Below are positions 32,399-34,944 of a stretch of DNA of 34,944 bases, piece after piece. The stretch comes from a virus. The position numbers and the translations under genes are program-made. The notes below the pieces were generated by a model, which was given only the letters and a program-made list of their open reading frames with translations, was not told the origin of the DNA and ran no database searches. The stretch is taken from the IMG/VR virus record IMGVR_UViG_3300041407_000225, positions 1 to 34,944 of that record. One strand, written 5' to 3'. How positions within the stretch are numbered: position 1 is the first letter of the stretch; every line of letters begins with the position of its first letter.

Positions 32399-32680
32399 AT
32401 GCAAGCACAGCACCAAAGCAGCAGCGTTGTGGAGGCTACCACAACACACGAACAAAGCGCGCAAGCCACCCGCCACCTGCTGACGATCCGCATCGTTGGT
32501 GCAGCGCTTTTCGAGTACCAGGTGCGCAAGACACCCGATGCCCGTGTCCGACTCGAGTCGTTGGCCACCTTCGCAAAGGCACAAGGTGACCTAACCGACG
32601 TCGAGGCGCTGGTCGTCGCTAATGCTCTCGCCATACCCACAAAATCACTCCAGCAGCTGCAGGGCCGACATCATGTCTGA
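32399..32680 (+). CDS. Unknown early protein
   Basis: This is 93 residues with no recognised family. A Ser/Thr/Gln-rich start is followed by a helical stretch (HLLTIRIVGAALFEYQVRK; DVEALVVANALAIPTK). ATG 32399 has GAGGG upstream. The stop overlaps the next gene by 8 bases. Confidence 0.7.
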   Translation: MQAQHQSSSVVEATTTHEQSAQATRHLLTIRIVGAALFEYQVRKTPDARVRLESLATFAKAQGDLTDVEALVVANALAIPTKSLQQLQGRHHV

Positions 32681-33116
32681 GCACACCAATATCAAGCGCT
32701 TCAAAGTGAGCGAGTCCTGGAAAGATTACGAGGTGCTGCTCGAGGTCAATCTCGATGTGTTGACGCCTGATCGAGCAGCCATGATCAACAGCTACCTTTC
32801 CGACGATCAAACCAGGTTGATGGATGAAGATGGCGACGTCATACGCGTTGCGATCCGAATGGCCGGTTCGACCATGATCAGGATCATGCTCGAGCAAGGT
32901 GGGGCAGGTTTCACCCCGACCTTCAAGAATATCTTCGGTGACAACCCCGGCCCCAGCTGGACCCATGACCTGCATAGCACCGAGGGTTTTGGCGGCTGTG
33001 AGGCGGACGAGAGGCCGTATGGCTGGTGCGGTATGCGTGTCATAGGTGCCGATGTCGATGTGCCCGGGTTCTTTGAAGTCGAACTCAAAGAATTATCAGC
33101 CCAGAAGGACGACTGA
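32673..33116 (+). CDS. DUF2528 family protein
   Basis: This is 147 residues that fit the DUF2528 phage family: RFKVSESWKDYEVLLEVNLDVLTPDRAAMINSYLSDDQTRLMDEDGDVI, then GFGGCEADERPYGWCGMRVIGADVDVPGFFEVELKEL. The family has no known function and is found in phage early regions. ATG 32673 is preferred over 32622, which would extend into the previous gene's frame space. Confidence 0.78.
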   Translation: MSEHTNIKRFKVSESWKDYEVLLEVNLDVLTPDRAAMINSYLSDDQTRLMDEDGDVIRVAIRMAGSTMIRIMLEQGGAGFTPTFKNIFGDNPGPSWTHDLHSTEGFGGCEADERPYGWCGMRVIGADVDVPGFFEVELKELSAQKDD

Positions 33117-33118
33117 CG

Positions 33119-33328
33119 ATGCACGTAACAGAAAGGATCCGACCACCGCTGGCCAGCCATCGCCTTGACCTGCCCAGCATGTGCGATATCTGCAACTTCG
33201 CACGATCAATTCCAAGGCACCAGGTCTGCAGCAAGATCCGTCAGCAACGTAAAGCAGATGAATGGGCGACAGTGATGGCAGACAAACAGGCTGCGCGAGA
33301 AGCGAGGGAGAAACGCTATGCCCGGTGA
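33119..33328 (+). CDS. Small Cys-containing unknown protein
   Basis: This is 69 residues with CxxC (MCDICNFARS) and a third Cys (VCSKI) that may bind metal. The C-terminus is a charged helix (ADKQAAREAREKRYA). It begins 2 bases after the DUF2528 stop and overlaps the excisionase-like gene by 11 bases. No family is recognised. Confidence 0.65.
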   Translation: MHVTERIRPPLASHRLDLPSMCDICNFARSIPRHQVCSKIRQQRKADEWATVMADKQAAREAREKRYAR

Positions 33329-33632
33329 CGTTCAACCAGGAACGGTTGATCTGATCAGCTCGCTGCAGGAACTGATCCGACAGCTGCAGCGTCCAGCGGT
33401 AGCGCCAGAGCACGAACTGTGGACCTCACAGGACATAGCTGCCTACCTGAAGCTGTCGGGCGACACTGTAGAGCGTAGGATCGTTGTCCAGCCGAGTTTC
33501 CCCACGAGCGTCCAACCCTGCGCAACGGGTGCGAAAGCAGCGAAAAGATGGTTTGCGGAAGAGGTTATTGTTTGGTTGCGCCAACATCGTGCGAGGTTGC
33601 CCGTTGCGAGGCGAACCAGACACACCGCGTGA
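33318..33632 (+). CDS. Excisionase/AlpA-like DNA-binding protein
   Basis: This is 104 residues. A MerR/AlpA-like winged helix is suggested by LWTSQDIAAYLKLSGDTVERRI followed by KRWFAEEVIVWLRQHR, the helix-turn-helix then Trp-containing wing pattern. It is the last gene of the early operon and convergent with the integrase, typical of a recombination directionality factor. GAGGGAGA precedes ATG 33318. Confidence 0.72.
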   Translation: MPGDVQPGTVDLISSLQELIRQLQRPAVAPEHELWTSQDIAAYLKLSGDTVERRIVVQPSFPTSVQPCATGAKAAKRWFAEEVIVWLRQHRARLPVARRTRHTA

Positions 33633-33635
33633 ATG

Positions 33636-33664
33636 AAAGCCTGCGTACTCCGCAGGCTTTTTTT
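33636..33664. terminator. Bidirectional terminator between early operon and integrase
   Basis: A 10-base perfect stem, AAAGCCTGCG with CGCAGGCTTT, has a 5-base loop and runs of T on the plus strand (to 33664) and A/T on the other side. It sits between two convergent genes. The integrase stop codon overlaps the plus-strand T tract. Confidence 0.9.
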
Positions 33665-34661
33665 ATCCCAGCCGCTCCGCCACCTCGGATGCCGTAGCGT
33701 TGTAGTAAATCATCAAGGACTTGAGATCCTTGTGACCGGTGATACGTGCGAGGTCCAACACCTCAACCTTGCGGGCTAGCCGAGTAATGGCTTCATGCCG
33801 GGTGTCGTGAAAGGTCAGGCCATCGATTTTGAGTTCGTCTCGGACCTTGCGAAACATGGTGTCCGCTGATGCTGACTCGAGTTTGAATAGGCGATCCGTA
33901 GCGCCCTTCCCTTCCAACATCGGCGCTAATAATTCGCCCGCCCGCTTACTCAAAGGAACATTTCGAGTAGAGCCATTTTTTGTCTTGGGTAGGTGAACGA
34001 AGCGTTCGCGCAAATTCACCCACTTCGCGGTCATACCCAATATCTCGCCTTGCCTCATTGCAGTTTCGATAGCGAGGAGGAATGCATATGCCAACTCTTG
34101 CAGCAGAGTCACCGGCGGCTGCCCCTCAACATAGCCAAGCCGATTAATCAGCGCACTAATTTCACCGGTAGCAACACGTCGCTCGCGAGGCGGGCCATTA
34201 CTCGGCCTTTTGGCGTCTCGTACAGGGTTGACCAGGCACGTTTTCCACTCCCGCCGAGCGATTTCAAATACGGAGGAGAGGAGTGTCATCTCCCGCCGCA
34301 CGGTCGAACTCTTGACCTTTTTCAGCCGTTCATCACGCCATTGGGCGACCTGCTCTGACGTGATGTTGCCCATGAGCTCTCCTACCCATTCGAGCTCCCG
34401 GTCAAACCGATCCAACCGCAGCTCTTCCCAACGCTGGCCTTCCTTGGTGGGCGAAACATCCCGTTTGTATCTGGCCAAGGCTTCCGAAACAGTCATGGAC
34501 ACACTTGCACGGGATGTCCCGCTCTGAGCCATGATTTCAGCTTCACGAGCGATTGCCCATGCGACAGCTGCAGCCTTGGTATCGAACGTTTGGGAGTCAC
34601 GCACCCCCAGCTTCACCACCTCGGCTCTCCAACCACCGCTCCGTTTCCTATATGAAGCCAT
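33663..34661 (-). CDS. int: Tyrosine integrase
   Basis: This is 332 residues from ATG 34661, with AGGAGG upstream at about the usual spacing. An N-terminal arm-binding domain (MASYRKRSGGWRAEVVKLGV) and core-binding helical domain precede the catalytic domain. Residues of the tyrosine-recombinase set are Arg203 (TAMRQGE), His285 and Arg288 (FHDTRH), His310 (ITGHKD) and Tyr319 (MIYY, the usual distance after the His). It reads inward, away from attR, and its upstream region holds the TGGCGTAA pair and AACACGAA pair. It catalyses insertion into tRNA-Leu(CAA). Confidence 0.95.
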   Translation of the reverse strand: MASYRKRSGGWRAEVVKLGVRDSQTFDTKAAAVAWAIAREAEIMAQSGTSRASVSMTVSEALARYKRDVSPTKEGQRWEELRLDRFDRELEWVGELMGNITSEQVAQWRDERLKKVKSSTVRREMTLLSSVFEIARREWKTCLVNPVRDAKRPSNGPPRERRVATGEISALINRLGYVEGQPPVTLLQELAYAFLLAIETAMRQGEILGMTAKWVNLRERFVHLPKTKNGSTRNVPLSKRAGELLAPMLEGKGATDRLFKLESASADTMFRKVRDELKIDGLTFHDTRHEAITRLARKVEVLDLARITGHKDLKSLMIYYNATASEVAERLG

Positions 34662-34670
34662 ACACCCTCC

Positions 34671-34689
34671 TGGCGTAAAAATGGCGTAA
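34671..34689 (+). promoter_or_regulatory. Candidate integrase arm-binding pair, right end
   Basis: TGGCGTAA at 34671-34678 and 34682-34689 has the same spacing and orientation as the pair at 173-191. It overlaps the integrase ribosome-site region, so integrase binding here could also repress its own translation or transcription. The distance to the attR core is about 129 bases. Confidence 0.65.
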
Positions 34690-34694
34690 AGGCT

Positions 34695-34712
34695 AACACG
34701 AAGAAACACGAA
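34695..34712 (+). repeat. AACACGAA direct pair near attR
   Basis: AACACGAA starts at 34695 and again at 34705, a 10-base pitch, upstream of the integrase gene. It is the reverse complement of the unit core in the 1201-1260 array and also occurs at 27881-27888 in the immunity switch. A Cox/Xis-type protein that binds both att and the switch would fit, as P2 Cox does. Confidence 0.6.
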
Positions 34713-34813
34713 GCTGCCGTCAGCTGTCGTTTGTGGATATCGGTTTCGGCCAACGTGGCCGGGCCTTGCCGGCTTTTGCCGCTAATTGCCGTTTACTGTC
34801 CAAGGACTCCCGT

Positions 34814-34831
34814 GTCCCCCTCGGGGCACCA
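34814..34831 (+). repeat. attR core
   Basis: This copies the tRNA-Leu 3' end (17 of 18 with 110-127). It marks the right boundary of the prophage. The tRNA fragment here is not functional by itself, since no tRNA body lies upstream. Confidence 0.93.
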
Positions 34832-34839
34832 AAATTAAG

Positions 34840-34869
34840 AAAGGTCTTGCTTTGCAAGGCCTTTTTTTT
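34840..34869 (+). terminator. Original chromosomal tRNA-Leu terminator
   Basis: AAGGTCTTGC and GCAAGGCCTT pair with one T-G wobble, followed by eight T. It lies 8 bases after attR, where the tRNA terminator stood before insertion. Compare the phage-side copy at 140-169. Confidence 0.85.
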
Positions 34870-34903
34870 CGCCTACAGAAAAGTGAGCTTGCCCCGCCAC
34901 CGC

Positions 34904-34928
34904 GTAGGAGCTGCCGAAGGCTGCGATC
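34904..34928 (+). repeat. Pseudomonas REP-like element
   Basis: The element begins GTAGGAGCTGCCGAAGGCTG and ends CGATC, the form of the widespread repetitive extragenic palindrome of the P. fluorescens group. It lies in chromosomal flank outside the prophage and supports the host call. The window ends 16 bases later. Confidence 0.8.
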
Positions 34929-34944
34929 TTTTGATCTTGCTTTT

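Noticed and set aside
1-34944. cos packaging site
   Set aside because: No sequence could be matched to a known cos. Candidates such as the repeat-rich left end or the inverted repeat at 26806 are only positional guesses.

Overview
The window is one complete-looking temperate prophage of about 34.7 kb, inserted in the 3' end of a tRNA-Leu(CAA) gene of a Pseudomonas chromosome. The host call rests on the REP-like element just outside the right end (34904-34928), which matches repeats typical of the P. fluorescens group, and on the GC-rich codon use. The tRNA at 43-127 is intact, its 3' end is repeated at 34814-34831 (17 of 18 bases), and a tyrosine integrase lies next to the right end. Paired direct repeats at both ends (173-191 and 34671-34689, identical 8-mer and spacing) look like integrase arm sites.

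Layout: (1) 128-1393 is a gene-free, repeat-rich left end. (2) 1394-3678 is an AT-rich cassette of three overlapping genes that does not look like phage core: an unknown protein with a weak SAP-like segment, a small unknown protein, and an alpha/beta hydrolase with a C-terminal membrane anchor. It is the best candidate here for an undescribed system. (3) 3800-23781, all on the minus strand, is the late operon of a P2-superfamily myovirus. Read from right to left it gives scaffold/protease, major capsid, small terminase subunit, head completion, R- and S-type tail completion, DUF2586 sheath, DUF2597 tube, a DksA/TraR zinc finger, the lysis cassette (holin-like, SAR endolysin, Rz with embedded Rz1), tail chaperones E/E' joined by a -1 frameshift, tape measure, DUF2590, baseplate J, tail I, collar fibre, small fibre-associated protein, two unknown structural proteins, hub, spike, an SGNH-hydrolase tailspike and a last tail protein. 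Sheath and tube upstream of the lysis genes, and DUF2586/2597/2590, recall the HP1/K139 branch more than P2 itself. (4) 23944-26788 carries the divergent large terminase and portal genes. (5) 26864-27112 is an Ogr/Delta-type late activator. (6) 27175-28628 is the immunity switch: a minus-strand repressor, a small stand-alone protein resembling the repressor C-terminus, a Cro/Cox-like regulator and a CII/YmfL-like regulator. (7) 28625-33632 is the plus-strand early operon, with a 897-residue primase-helicase in place of a P2-type rolling-circle initiator, several small unknown proteins and an AlpA-like excisionase candidate. (8) 33663-34661 is the integrase.

How it works together: the repressor holds the lysogen. 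On induction the Cro/Cox-like and CII-like proteins and the primase-helicase act first. The Ogr-like activator then probably fires the divergent late promoters at 23782-23943. Most late genes are translationally coupled through ATGA or GTGA overlaps. All core head, tail, lysis and integration genes are open, so the prophage may be functional; the one oddity is a terminase reading frame that runs about 240 bases into the portal gene.
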